Shown piece after piece: positions 24,735 through 34,308 of a DNA stretch of 64,000 nt. Position numbers and translations under genes: made by a program. Under the pieces are notes generated by a model that saw nothing but the letters and a program-made list of their open reading frames with translations, was not told where the DNA came from and did not search any database. Source of the stretch: Hahella sp. HNIBRBA332 (GTDB lineage Bacteria > Pseudomonadota > Gammaproteobacteria > Pseudomonadales > Oleiphilaceae); the NCBI RefSeq assembly GCF_030719035.1, contig NZ_CP132203.1, positions 1,550,001 through 1,614,000 of the forward strand, given 5' to 3'. Position 1 is the stretch's first letter; every line of letters starts with the position of its first letter.

Positions 24735-27700
24735 TGGATAAGCTCATACGTGCGACGATGGATCGCTCGCGAGCGAGCGTGATTGTATTGTTGATGTTAT
24801 GGATTGGCGGCTACTGGGCGTTTATGACCATGCCGAAAGAGTCCAATCCGGATATCACTATTCCCATAATTTATGTCTCCGTGTCTCATGAAGGCATCGC
24901 GCCGGAAGACGCGGAGCGCCTTTTGGCCCGTCCCCTGGAGCAGGAACTGCGCTCTCTGGAAGGCCTGAAAGAAATGCGTTCGGTGGCGGCGGAAGGCTAC
25001 GCTTCGGTGACTTTGGAGTTCCTGGCCGGTTTCGATCCGGACCAGGCTCTGACGGATGTGCGCGAAAAAGTGGATACCGCCAAAGCCAAGCTGCCGGTGG
25101 AGAGTGATGAGCCTCGCGTTGTGGAAATCAATGTGTCGCAGTTTCCGGTGCTCAACCTGAGTCTGTCCGGCCCCTTCGCTGAAGACCAGTTGGTGCGCAT
25201 CGCCCGGGAACTGAAGCGGCATATCGAAGGCATTCCTGAGGTATTGAAAGTAGAGATCGGCGGCGACCGTGAGGATTTACTGGAACTGGTGGCGGATATG
25301 CAGGTGCTGGAGCGTTACGGCATCGACTATGCGCAACTGTTTTCTCTGATCTCCAATAACAACCGTCTGGTGGCCGCAGGCAATATCGACACTGGCGCCG
25401 GGCGCATGGTGATCAAGGTGCCGGGGGTGATTGAAAACCTGCCTGATTTGTTGGGCATGCCGATCAAAATTCACGAAGGCCGCGTCATCACGTTCGGCGA
25501 CGTCGCCACCGTGCAGCGCACTTTCAAAGACCCGGGCGGCTTCGCCAGAGTGGACGGCAAACCCGCCGTGGTGCTGGAAATCTCCAAGCGGGCCGGCGCC
25601 AATATCATCGAAACCATTGAGACGGTGAAGGCGGTGGTCAAGATCGCGGAAGGGCGCTGGCCCTCCAGCCTCAAGGTGACCTACATCACTGATGAATCCA
25701 AGCAGATTCGCGAGATGTTGCGCGACCTGCTTAACAACGTCCTGTTTGCGGTGGTGCTGGTGCTGATCGTCATGATCGCCGCCATGGGCATGCGTCCGGC
25801 GCTGTTGGTGGGCCTGACTATCCCCGGCGCATTCCTGGCCAGTTTGCTGGTGATCCAGGCGTTGGGCTTTACCCTAAATATCGTGGTGCTGTTCAGTCTT
25901 ATTTTGGTTGCGGGAATGCTGGTGGATGGCGCCATCGTGGTGGCGGAACTGTCGGACCGTAATCTGGAAGGCGGCATGTCGCGCAAAGAGGCGTATGCGC
26001 AGGCGGCCTATCGTATGGCGTGGCCGGTTATCGCCTCCACCGCCACCACTTTGGCGGTGTTTATGCCCCTGCTGTTCTGGCCGGGTATGGTGGGCGAATT
26101 CATGAAATATCTGCCGGCGACGGTGATTGTCTGCCTTATCTCTTCATTGCTGATGGCGCTGATATTCATGCCAGTGCTGGGCGGCGTCTTCGGGCGTTCC
26201 AAAGCCCCGGACAACGCTTCCAGTGGGCCCAGTCGCTTCACTCACTGGTATGCCGCGGTGTTGGCGCGATTGCTGGCGGCGCCGGGGAAAACGCTGCTGA
26301 TGTTTTTGGCGTTGTTGACGCTGACCTATATCGCGTACGGACGATACAACTATGGCGTTGAGTTTTTCCCGGAAGTGGAGCCTGACTCCGCCCAGGTGCT
26401 GGTGCACGCCAGAGGCGACCTGTCGGTGTACGAAAAAGACGCCATGTTGCAGGGCGTGGAGCAACGTCTGTCCGGCATGCCGGAAGTGCGGGCGTTGTAT
26501 GCGCGCTCCTTCGCTATGGCGGACGGGGATATGGCGGAGGATGTCATCGGCGTCATTCGTTTTCAGCTGATCGACTGGCATGAGCGCCGTCCCGCCAATC
26601 GTATATTGGAAGACATGCGCATTCGCGTGCAGGACCTGCCGTTGAAGCTGGAGTTCCGCAAACAGGAAGACGGCCCGGCCCAGGGCAAACCGGTCAAGGT
26701 GCGTCTCTCCGGAACCACCGAGGAGGTGGAGGAAGCGGTGGGGCAACTGCATGAGCGTTTGCAGGAGTTGGGCGGCTTTATCGACATCTCCGACAATCGT
26801 CCGCTGCCAGGCATTGAATGGCGTATCGAAGTGGATCGCGAAAAAGCCGCGCGCTATGGCGTGGATGTGGCCACTGTCGGCAATGTAGTGCAGTTGGTGA
26901 CCACGGGTCTGAAACTGGCGGACTATCGTCCTGACGACGCGGAGGAAGAGGTGGATATTCGCCTGCGTGCGCCGTTGGAGCGACGCACGCTGGACGCCTT
27001 GAGCGGGCAGATGGTGAGCACCGCCATGGGGCCTGTGCCGGTCTCCAATTTCACCCGCCTGATTCCCGCGCCGAAGACCGGCACCTTGCATCGGGTGGAC
27101 GGAGAACGCTCTTTGACCGTGGAAGCGGATGTTGCGGAAGGCGTACAGGCGGATGAGCGCATTACTGCATTGAAGGAGTCTCTGGCTGAGCGTCCCCTGG
27201 ATGACGTCATGGTGAAATTCGCCGGCGAAGACGAAGACCAGCGCGAAACCATGGTCTTCCTGGCGCAGGCGTTCATCATCGCCATTATGCTGATGGCGCT
27301 GATCCTGGTGGTGCAGTTCAACAGCATCTATCAGGCGGCGTTGGTGTTGTCCGCGATTGTATTCTCCACGGCGGGCGTGTTGCTGGGGCTGATGATTACC
27401 GGTCGGCCTTTCGGCATTGTCATGGTGGGGCTGGGGCTGATCGCTCTGGCGGGTATCGTGGTGAACAACAATATCATTCTGATCGACACCTACAACCAGA
27501 TGCGCGCTTCCGGCGCGTCTCCCTACGAGGCGGCGCTGGAAACCGGAAAAGTGCGTCTGCGACCGGTGTTGCTGACGGCGGTCACCACGGTGCTGGGACT
27601 GATGCCCATGGTGCTGGGGGTGAATGTGGACTTGATGACGCCCTCCCTGGGTATTGGCGGACCCTCCACGCAGTGGTGGACGGAGCTGTCCAGCGCCATT

Positions 27701-27916
27701 GCCGGCGGACTGACTTTCGCCACCTTCCTGACTCTGCTGATTACGCCTTGTCTGTTGGTGATCGGCGAAAAAACCGGGGCCAAGTTGCGCACATTGTGGC
27801 GGCGTAATTTCGGCCGCCGTCGTGAGCAGGAGGACGTGGAGGAACTTCAGCCAGCGCCGCCAGTGCGCGGTCTCAGCGGCGCTCCACGGCCGCAGGAGGA
27901 GATCTTCGGCAAGTGA
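24734..27916 (+). CDS. RND efflux permease (AcrB/HAE-like)
   Basis: The 1060-residue inner-membrane pump has the RND plan: TM1 after MDKLIRATMDRSR, a large porter loop, TM2-6, TM7, a second porter loop and TM8-12. The proton-relay segment in TM4 reads GMLVDGAIVVAEL, with only one of the two AcrB aspartates. TM10 reads LAGIVVNNNIILID, with no counterpart of the AcrB lysine. This pattern occurs in a distinct RND subgroup, so substrates (drug, dye or lipid-like) cannot be assigned. It is translationally coupled to the adaptor (TGATG). Confidence 0.93.
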   Translation: MDKLIRATMDRSRASVIVLLMLWIGGYWAFMTMPKESNPDITIPIIYVSVSHEGIAPEDAERLLARPLEQELRSLEGLKEMRSVAAEGYASVTLEFLAGFDPDQALTDVREKVDTAKAKLPVESDEPRVVEINVSQFPVLNLSLSGPFAEDQLVRIARELKRHIEGIPEVLKVEIGGDREDLLELVADMQVLERYGIDYAQLFSLISNNNRLVAAGNIDTGAGRMVIKVPGVIENLPDLLGMPIKIHEGRVITFGDVATVQRTFKDPGGFARVDGKPAVVLEISKRAGANIIETIETVKAVVKIAEGRWPSSLKVTYITDESKQIREMLRDLLNNVLFAVVLVLIVMIAAMGMRPALLVGLTIPGAFLASLLVIQALGFTLNIVVLFSLILVAGMLVDGAIVVAELSDRNLEGGMSRKEAYAQAAYRMAWPVIASTATTLAVFMPLLFWPGMVGEFMKYLPATVIVCLISSLLMALIFMPVLGGVFGRSKAPDNASSGPSRFTHWYAAVLARLLAAPGKTLLMFLALLTLTYIAYGRYNYGVEFFPEVEPDSAQVLVHARGDLSVYEKDAMLQGVEQRLSGMPEVRALYARSFAMADGDMAEDVIGVIRFQLIDWHERRPANRILEDMRIRVQDLPLKLEFRKQEDGPAQGKPVKVRLSGTTEEVEEAVGQLHERLQELGGFIDISDNRPLPGIEWRIEVDREKAARYGVDVATVGNVVQLVTTGLKLADYRPDDAEEEVDIRLRAPLERRTLDALSGQMVSTAMGPVPVSNFTRLIPAPKTGTLHRVDGERSLTVEADVAEGVQADERITALKESLAERPLDDVMVKFAGEDEDQRETMVFLAQAFIIAIMLMALILVVQFNSIYQAALVLSAIVFSTAGVLLGLMITGRPFGIVMVGLGLIALAGIVVNNNIILIDTYNQMRASGASPYEAALETGKVRLRPVLLTAVTTVLGLMPMVLGVNVDLMTPSLGIGGPSTQWWTELSSAIAGGLTFATFLTLLITPCLLVIGEKTGAKLRTLWRRNFGRRREQEDVEELQPAPPVRGLSGAPRPQEEIFGK

Positions 27917-28113
27917 TTTATGGCTCCGGCGCGGAATAAAAACTACACTGTAAACGGCTGCCGCCTGAATTCCAGACGCGCCCTCCACGGGACATGAGGT
28001 CTGTGCGTGGGGAAGGGAGATACGCTGAAATTGCTTTGGCGTAGCTTGAGGCAGTGTAGAGCAACGCGCCGGACAACCGTCAATTGTTCGGTCTCTGTTC
28101 GCCTGGGGCCGAA

Positions 28114-28533
28114 ATGGAAGAGAAAGAATTTTATAGGGAACTGTTCAAGGGGCTTCGCGCCATCGCGGAGTCCGCTTTCCCGAAACGCTGCAATACTTGC
28201 GGTCGCGTCTATGAGACTGCGGAACAATTTCTATCCGAAACGGAAAGCATCCGCCACACCCGCAGCGGCATGAAAGAATCCGAGGACGATGACGGCTCTC
28301 TGATTGTCGAGGTGTTTCGCAACTGCGCCTGCGGCTCCACCTTGATGGATGTGTTTAACAACCGTCGCGACCTGTCCGAAGCCGGCCTCAGACGCCGCAA
28401 GCGTTTTGGCGACTTCCTTGAATTTTTGGTGGAGCAAGGCGTTGATCGGGAGCTGGCGCGCACCGAATTGCTGAAAGTGGCGCGCGGCATGCGCAGTCAT
28501 GTTCTGGAGAAAATCCGCCCGCCTAAAATCTGA
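28114..28533 (+). CDS. Small conserved cysteine-rich protein
   Basis: The ATG at 28114 gives 139 residues; a TTG at 28084 is in frame but less likely. CNTCG near residue 28 and CACG near residue 73 make a four-cysteine arrangement that could bind zinc. The C-terminal half is helical and basic (GLRRRKRFGDFLEFLVEQG). No named family is recognised. It directly precedes the signalling cluster on the same strand and may belong to it. Confidence 0.65.
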   Translation: MEEKEFYRELFKGLRAIAESAFPKRCNTCGRVYETAEQFLSETESIRHTRSGMKESEDDDGSLIVEVFRNCACGSTLMDVFNNRRDLSEAGLRRRKRFGDFLEFLVEQGVDRELARTELLKVARGMRSHVLEKIRPPKI

Positions 28534-28689
28534 TTTGTCCCCGCGTTGTTCTTCCCTTTGTTTTCCTTTTCGGCGCTGCGTCGATCTAGTTTCGCTTTCA
28601 TAGCGCCCCCCACGGGACGACGTTTGCGCAACAGCGTATCGCTACTACACTATGTGAAGAGAGTTTGGAAGGAATCAAAGAGACTGTTA

Positions 28690-29499
28690 GTGGAAACAGA
28701 TCAGCTCCCCGACGCCCTATTACTGGTGGATGATGAAGTTAATATTCTCAGGTCCCTCACGCGCCTGTTTCGTCGCGAAGGTTACCGAATCTTAACCGCC
28801 AACTCCGCGCAGGAAGGCCTTGACATACTGGCGCAGGAACCGGTGGCGGTGATTCTATCGGATCAACGTATGCCGGGCATGACGGGGTCGGAAATGTTCA
28901 AGGAAGTGAAGTCCCGCTATCCAGACACCATTCGGCTGATCATGAGCGGCTATACCGAGTTGGAAAGCATCACCTCCGCCATCAACGACGGCGCCGTCTA
29001 CAAGTTCCTGCTCAAGCCCTGGGAAGACGAAAAGCTGCTGCAGCATATTCGTGAGGCGTTTTCCATCCATGAGCTGAAAAGTAAGAACGCCCGCCTGAAT
29101 GAGCAGCTCAAGGAATTGAATCGTCAGTTGGAGCAGAAGGTGGAAGAGCAGAATCTGGAGTTGATACTGAATGTTCGCTCGCTGCGCGCCTCGCAGGAAA
29201 TTCTTGAGCACTTGCCCGTCGCTATTGTCGGCGTCTCCGACGACGGCATGATCGTGGAAGTGAACGCCGCTGCTCGCGGCCTGTTGGGCGAGGGGCTGCA
29301 GGTCGGCATGTTCGTGATGCAGGTATTTCCGGAAAATGTATTCCACAGCTATATGGAGGCGGTGAAGTCGTCAGTCGGGGAGGTAGTGCAAGTCGCGGCG
29401 ACTATCGGCGGCCAGTCCACGCATATGCTGATTAAACGTTTCAGCGGAAATTTCAACGTTTCAGGCACTGTCATGGCGATGCTGTCCGCGGAAGGATAA
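28690..29499 (+). CDS. RpfG-type receiver protein with C-terminal PAS-like domain
   Basis: Taking the GTG at 28690 gives about 269 residues (an earlier GTG at 28654 is possible). The receiver shows LLVDDEVN, phosphoacceptor Asp about 58 in ILSDQRMPG, and the KPW motif (LLKPWEDEKL) typical of receivers tied to HD-GYP or HDOD signalling. A coiled-coil linker (LNEQLKELNRQLEQKVEEQN) leads to a PAS-like segment (LPVAIVGVSDDGMIVEVNAAARGLLG). There is no DNA-binding domain. It is the first of five same-strand signalling genes with short gaps, followed by a sixth after 182 bases. Confidence 0.85.
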   Translation: METDQLPDALLLVDDEVNILRSLTRLFRREGYRILTANSAQEGLDILAQEPVAVILSDQRMPGMTGSEMFKEVKSRYPDTIRLIMSGYTELESITSAINDGAVYKFLLKPWEDEKLLQHIREAFSIHELKSKNARLNEQLKELNRQLEQKVEEQNLELILNVRSLRASQEILEHLPVAIVGVSDDGMIVEVNAAARGLLGEGLQVGMFVMQVFPENVFHSYMEAVKSSVGEVVQVAATIGGQSTHMLIKRFSGNFNVSGTVMAMLSAEG

Positions 29500-29534
29500 A
29501 CAGCGCCGTGCGGACTTAATCAGGAGAGAAGGAT

Positions 29535-30386
29535 ATGACCTGGAATGTGGAGGAGATCAAAACCAAACTTTCCGAGCTTTCATCGCCCAACCCGGAAATT
29601 GAGGCCATCATCAAAATGATGGACGACGGCGTCAGCGATCTGGGCATCATTGGCAAAAAAGTATTGGCGGATCCCGTGTTGGCGGCGCGTATTCTGCAAT
29701 TGGCCAACAGTTCTTTCTACGGCTTCACCAAGGAAGTGAAGGACGTGGACATGGCGTGCGTCATTCTCGGCGCCAATACCATTCGCAATCTGATTTACAC
29801 CCTGGTAGTGCTTTCCCGCTTCAACGGCCCCCGGCAGGATACCCAGCTCGACTACACGCAAATCTGGCGGCACAGCCTGATGACCGCCTGTATTTCACAA
29901 GAGCTGTCGCGGCGCCAGAACATCGACTTTCTGACCGCATTCACCGCTGGCCTGTTCAACAATCTGGGCGTGGTGCTGATGGACTATTTTTACGGCGACG
30001 AAATTACGGAATGCGTAAGAGAAGCACGTCAGGAGAGGAAGCATTTGGTGTCGTCGGAACGCAGCATTCTTGGCAAAGATCATCGCGCGCTGTCCGCGAT
30101 TGTTCTGGAGTGCTGGTCGTTTCCTCAGGAAATTGTGCAGGTGTTGAACTCAGGCAGTGAAATCAATACGCCTATGGCGTTGGCGGTCAGTCTGGGAGAT
30201 GTGCTGGCCACCAGTATTGTCGGCAATTGTATCGCCGGGGTGCAGTTGCATTGTATTGCTCCCTGCAAAGTTGAAGCGAGCGGCGTGGATATCTCAGAGG
30301 TTCCCGCCATGACCCTCAATGGTTTGAAGTTGTTCAAGGAGCTGGCGTCGGAATTTATTCCCAAAGGCAAGAAAAACGGCTCCTGA
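29535..30386 (+). CDS. HDOD domain protein
   Basis: The 283-residue protein carries a full HDOD domain: VLADPVLAARILQLANSSFYG, then ADMACVILG-like VDMACVILGANTIRNLIY and the catalytic-like IWRHSLMTACISQ / GLFNNLGVVLMD region. The HD metal pair is degenerate, as usual in HDOD proteins, which act as signalling scaffolds rather than hydrolases. AGGAGAG precedes the ATG. It sits between a receiver-PAS gene and a histidine kinase, suggesting that all three act together. Confidence 0.88.
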   Translation: MTWNVEEIKTKLSELSSPNPEIEAIIKMMDDGVSDLGIIGKKVLADPVLAARILQLANSSFYGFTKEVKDVDMACVILGANTIRNLIYTLVVLSRFNGPRQDTQLDYTQIWRHSLMTACISQELSRRQNIDFLTAFTAGLFNNLGVVLMDYFYGDEITECVREARQERKHLVSSERSILGKDHRALSAIVLECWSFPQEIVQVLNSGSEINTPMALAVSLGDVLATSIVGNCIAGVQLHCIAPCKVEASGVDISEVPAMTLNGLKLFKELASEFIPKGKKNGS

Positions 30387-30411
30387 GCCCCTGTTAGATA
30401 GGATAAACGGA

Positions 30412-32235
30412 ATGTTGCTTTATAAGGTTGTTCATGATGCTGGCGGTAACCAGGGCAATATCAGTGAGTTACTGGAAGCCTTGTTCGCTGAAGACGAAGG
30501 CGTTTCGGTCAGCTGGATGTGGCTGGATCCGCAGAGTCAGTATATTGCGCAACACCTGCAAAGCTCGGTGATTTCGTTCCGCTTCAAATGGGGTGAGGAG
30601 GCGCTGAGCAGCCTGAGGGATCGGGTTGAGGAGTCTGAGCCCAACGCCTGGATTGGCTTTGAACTGCCGCTAGCCAACGGTAAAGTCCTGTATGGCTGGC
30701 ATATCAAGATCAAGCTGAGCGAGAGCGCCTCCAGCGGCATCGCCGTGTGCGCAGATGAGCCGTTCAAACTGTCCGAGAGACTGGACAGCAAACTGAGTTG
30801 GGCGATGACCACCTTGGGGCTGACCCGTCGCAATGAAGTCCTGCAGTATCAGTTGACTGATTTACAGAAATTGATGTTGTTCCAGGTGGTGTGGGCAGAG
30901 ACCTTGGAATGGATCAAAGGCGTGGAGAACGAAGACGACGAATTCTTCCGCGAGCTGCTGGTGCGTCTGGAGATTGTCACCGGCGCCAGCGGTTCCGCGC
31001 TGGAGCTGCGGGGGCAGCGTGGCGAGCCGCCGAAGTGGCTGGAAAAGGGGCTGACGCTGACCAAGCTACAGGGCATCGCCGCCGCCTTGGGCGATGAGTC
31101 GATTCTGGAGTCGGAGAAATCCCTGTGTCTGGGGGATCTGTCCGAAAAATGCCAGCCGCCAGGCAGCTGTCAGGACATTGATCAACTGAATATTTTTCCT
31201 ATCCAGACCGGCGACGGGGTCTGCAAGGGCACGTTGTATCTCGCCAAAAGCAAGGGCAAGCCCGTGTTTTCCCTGGCGGACGAAATGTATATCTCGCAGA
31301 TGGTCAGTCAGGCGTATAGCGGTTTTGAGAAAAACGCGCTGCTGGCGGAGCTGGAAAAAAGCAACCAGCAACTGGTGCTGGAGCGACAGCAGCAGGAGAA
31401 ACTGATCAGCCAGCTGCAGGACACCCGGGCGCAATTGCTGCAATCGGAGAAGCTCGCCTCCATCGGCCAACTGGCGGCCGGGGTGGCGCATGAAATCAAC
31501 AACCCCATCGGCTATGTTAGCTCCAACCTGACGACGTTGAATGAATACATCAGTACGTTGTTTGAGCTACTGGATGAAATTGAAGAGCGCTTAGGCGGCG
31601 ACAAGGCGGAAGTGAAAGCCATCTTTAAAGAACTGGAAGAGAAGTACGAAACGGAATACATCAGGGGCGATGTCACGGACCTGATGAAGGAGTCCAACGA
31701 GGGCATCTATCGAGTCAAGCAGATCATTCAATCCCTGAAGGATTTCTCGCGGCCGGATACCGGTCAGTTTGAACTGGGCGATCTGAATCAGTACATCAAC
31801 AAGACGCTCAATATTGTTCACAACGAGATCAAATACAAGGCGGAAGTCATCAAGGACTTTGGCGAGCTGCCCAAGATCGAGATGGTGGAGTCGCAGATTG
31901 GGCAAGTGATACTGAATCTGGTGGTCAACGCCGGTCATGCGATCGAACACAACGGCGTGATCAGGGTGTCAACCAGAGTGGTGGAGGACGGGTTCGTCTG
32001 TGTCTCCGTGGCGGATAACGGCAGCGGCATCGCCAAGGAAAACCTGTCCAAGCTCTATGACCCCTTCTTCACCACCAAGCCGGTGGGGCAGGGCACTGGG
32101 CTGGGACTGGCTTTGTCCTATGGCATCGTCAACAAACACCATGGCCGTTTGGAAGTGGAGAGCGAACTGGGAAAAGGTACGACGTTTTACGTCTATCTGC
32201 CCGTTAAGCAACCTAAACAGGGAGAGGAGCAATGA
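30412..32235 (+). CDS. Soluble sensor histidine kinase
   Basis: The 607-residue kinase has no membrane segment. A long N-terminal sensory part (about 1-320, GAF-like in places: NIFPIQTGDGVCKGTLYLAK) leads through a glutamine-rich coiled coil to the H-box (LASIGQLAAGVAHEINNP, His about 360). An HATPase domain follows, with the N box (LNLVVNAGHAIEH), G1 (VADNGSGI) and G2 (GQGTGLGLALSYGI). The stop overlaps the next gene by four bases (ATGA). Partner receivers are likely those at 32232 and 33587. Confidence 0.9.
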   Translation: MLLYKVVHDAGGNQGNISELLEALFAEDEGVSVSWMWLDPQSQYIAQHLQSSVISFRFKWGEEALSSLRDRVEESEPNAWIGFELPLANGKVLYGWHIKIKLSESASSGIAVCADEPFKLSERLDSKLSWAMTTLGLTRRNEVLQYQLTDLQKLMLFQVVWAETLEWIKGVENEDDEFFRELLVRLEIVTGASGSALELRGQRGEPPKWLEKGLTLTKLQGIAAALGDESILESEKSLCLGDLSEKCQPPGSCQDIDQLNIFPIQTGDGVCKGTLYLAKSKGKPVFSLADEMYISQMVSQAYSGFEKNALLAELEKSNQQLVLERQQQEKLISQLQDTRAQLLQSEKLASIGQLAAGVAHEINNPIGYVSSNLTTLNEYISTLFELLDEIEERLGGDKAEVKAIFKELEEKYETEYIRGDVTDLMKESNEGIYRVKQIIQSLKDFSRPDTGQFELGDLNQYINKTLNIVHNEIKYKAEVIKDFGELPKIEMVESQIGQVILNLVVNAGHAIEHNGVIRVSTRVVEDGFVCVSVADNGSGIAKENLSKLYDPFFTTKPVGQGTGLGLALSYGIVNKHHGRLEVESELGKGTTFYVYLPVKQPKQGEEQ

Positions 32236-33575
32236 CGCAAGACCTGGCTTCGCCGGATTCCGCCCTACCCGCGGCGTCTGACGCAGACGTTGATTATGTG
32301 TTGTTTGTCGACGACGAGAAGCCGATCCTCTCTTCCATTCAGCGCTTACTGCGTAAACAGGACTTTAAATGCCTGTTTGCGGAAAGCGGAGCGGATGGGC
32401 TGAAAATACTGGAGTCGCAGCGAATCGACCTGGTGATTTCCGACATGCGCATGCCGAATATGGACGGCGCTCAGTTTCTGTCACAGGTGAAAGCGCGCTG
32501 GCCGTTGACGGTGCGTATGCTGTTGACCGGTCACTCGGATATTTCCGCCACAGTGACCGCCCTCAATGAGGGCGGCATCTATCGCTACATCAGCAAACCC
32601 TGGGATGACGAAAATCTGATTGAAGTGATTCACGAAGGTTTGCGCATACGGCGTCTGGAGCGGGAGAAAAAACGCCTGCTCAACGTCACCCAGCAGCAGA
32701 ACCGCGAACTGCAGAAGTTCAACAAGGATCTGGAAAAAATGGTCGCCGCGCGCACCGAGGAAGTGCGCCAGACTGCGGACATGCTGGAGCTGGCGTACCA
32801 GCAACTGAAAGACAGCTATGACGATTTCGTCAGAGTGTTCTCCACTTTCATCACCAGCCGCGGCTATTTGATCAAGGGCCACTCACAGAGCGTGGCGGAC
32901 TTATCCAAATCCATCGCGGAGGCCATGGAGCTGCCGGAGGCGGACGTCAAACATATCTACTACGCCGGCTTGCTGCATGAGGTGGGCAAGCTCAGTCTGT
33001 CTGACGATGTGTTGAGTCGGGCGGAAGCCAAACTGACCCGGCAGGATGCGGTGGAGTATCAACGTTACCCGCTGTTGGGCGAAATGGCGCTGACGGCGAT
33101 TGCGGAACTGGAGCCGACTTCCCGCTTTATCCGCCACCATGCGGAATACATGGACGGCAGCGGCTTTCCCGATAAGTTGAAAGGCGATGCTATTCCCATG
33201 GGCTCGCGGATCATCCGCGCCGTGCGCGACTTTGTAGGGCTGCAAAGCGGACTGATGCGCACCGACGCCATGACCAAGGATGATGCGTACAAGCTGATTC
33301 AGGATTACGCGGGCAAGCGCTACGACCCTCTGGTGGTGAAACTGCTGGCGCCGCTGGTGGAGAGCTACACCGGCGACGATGTGTTGCCTCATGAAGATAA
33401 ACTCGGCGTGGGAGCGCTGGTTCCCGGTATGCGGTTATCCCGGGATTTAAAAAACACCAATGGCATTCTGCTCATCGCCAAAGGCCATGTGCTGACAGAG
33501 AAAATCATCGAAAAAATGCTGTCGTTGGAGAAACTGGAAAACCGCAAACTCAGTGTGTTCGTAATGAAAAGATAG
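32232..33575 (+). CDS. Response regulator with divergent HD-GYP-like output domain
   Basis: The 447-residue protein has a receiver (LFVDDEK, Asp about 71 in VISDMRMPN, SKPWDDENL), a coiled coil and an HD-GYP-like domain. The expected HD pair reads HEVGKL (His 249-Glu 250) instead of HD; the first His (GHSQSV, about 217), HH (302-303), DGSGFP (308-313; Phe instead of Tyr) and a downstream VRDF are present. HD-GYP domains hydrolyse c-di-GMP; with Glu for Asp, activity is uncertain. A C-terminal extension of about 90 residues lacks a known domain. It is translationally coupled to the upstream kinase. Confidence 0.88.
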   Translation: MTQDLASPDSALPAASDADVDYVLFVDDEKPILSSIQRLLRKQDFKCLFAESGADGLKILESQRIDLVISDMRMPNMDGAQFLSQVKARWPLTVRMLLTGHSDISATVTALNEGGIYRYISKPWDDENLIEVIHEGLRIRRLEREKKRLLNVTQQQNRELQKFNKDLEKMVAARTEEVRQTADMLELAYQQLKDSYDDFVRVFSTFITSRGYLIKGHSQSVADLSKSIAEAMELPEADVKHIYYAGLLHEVGKLSLSDDVLSRAEAKLTRQDAVEYQRYPLLGEMALTAIAELEPTSRFIRHHAEYMDGSGFPDKLKGDAIPMGSRIIRAVRDFVGLQSGLMRTDAMTKDDAYKLIQDYAGKRYDPLVVKLLAPLVESYTGDDVLPHEDKLGVGALVPGMRLSRDLKNTNGILLIAKGHVLTEKIIEKMLSLEKLENRKLSVFVMKR

Positions 33576-33586
33576 GCGGGATCTAT

Positions 33587-34126
33587 ATGGCTACATTGGC
33601 GATTATCGACGATGAAGAAAATGTGCTGCGCGCCATGCAGCGGATATTACGCAAGAAGCCCTGGAAGGTTTTGACCTTTAGTGACCCCTACGAGGCCATT
33701 GACGCACTGAAGAAAGAGCCGGTGGATCTGGTGATTTCCGATTATCGGATGCCGGAAATCAACGGCGTGGAACTGCTAAACGCGCTCAAAGAAGTGCGTC
33801 CAGAGGCGTTGCGGATTCTGCTGAGCGGTCAGGCGGACATCGATGGCGTCACGTCCGCCATCAACGACGCGGAAATCTACCGCTTTATCTCCAAACCCTG
33901 GTCTGACGAGGATCTTTTGATGACGCTGGAGAACGCTCTGGAGCATAACGCTTTGGTGCGGGAGAACAGGCGCTTGTTGGATTTGGTGCGAAAACAGGAA
34001 GGGGCGCTGAAGAAGCAGTTGGAGGAATTGCAGCGACTGGAGGCCGCGACGCCAGGCATTACCCAGGTGAGCTGGAATGAGGACGGTAGTATTGATCTGG
34101 TGGATGAAGACTTCGACGAACTCTGA
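33587..34126 (+). CDS. Single-domain RpfG-type response regulator with coiled-coil tail
   Basis: The 179-residue protein is a receiver (LAIIDDEENVL, Asp about 52 in VISDYRMPEI, SKPWSDEDL) followed by a helical tail of about 55 residues. It has no output domain. It starts 11 bases after the HD-GYP-like gene and closes the first block of signalling genes. It may shuttle phosphate between the two kinases or sit on a protein partner. Confidence 0.88.
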   Translation: MATLAIIDDEENVLRAMQRILRKKPWKVLTFSDPYEAIDALKKEPVDLVISDYRMPEINGVELLNALKEVRPEALRILLSGQADIDGVTSAINDAEIYRFISKPWSDEDLLMTLENALEHNALVRENRRLLDLVRKQEGALKKQLEELQRLEAATPGITQVSWNEDGSIDLVDEDFDEL

Positions 34127-34308
34127 CGCTGAAGTCGCTGACGAATGACGCAAGGTCTTTGCCCTCCGGCGCTGTGCGCGAGATGGCGAAGATATCGGAG
34201 CCATGACGCTCCGAAACATAAGGCGGACCTGCAGAGGAGCGCCAAGGAAAACCCGGCCGCGCGACGTCCTCATGATGAGGGTTGTAAAAGTCGTTGGATA
34301 ACAAGGGC

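Noticed and set aside
26144..27988. 614-residue minus-strand frame opposite the RND permease
   Set aside because: Long antisense frames are common opposite GC-rich genes; its product is histidine- and glutamine-rich with no domain, while the plus strand encodes a complete RND permease.
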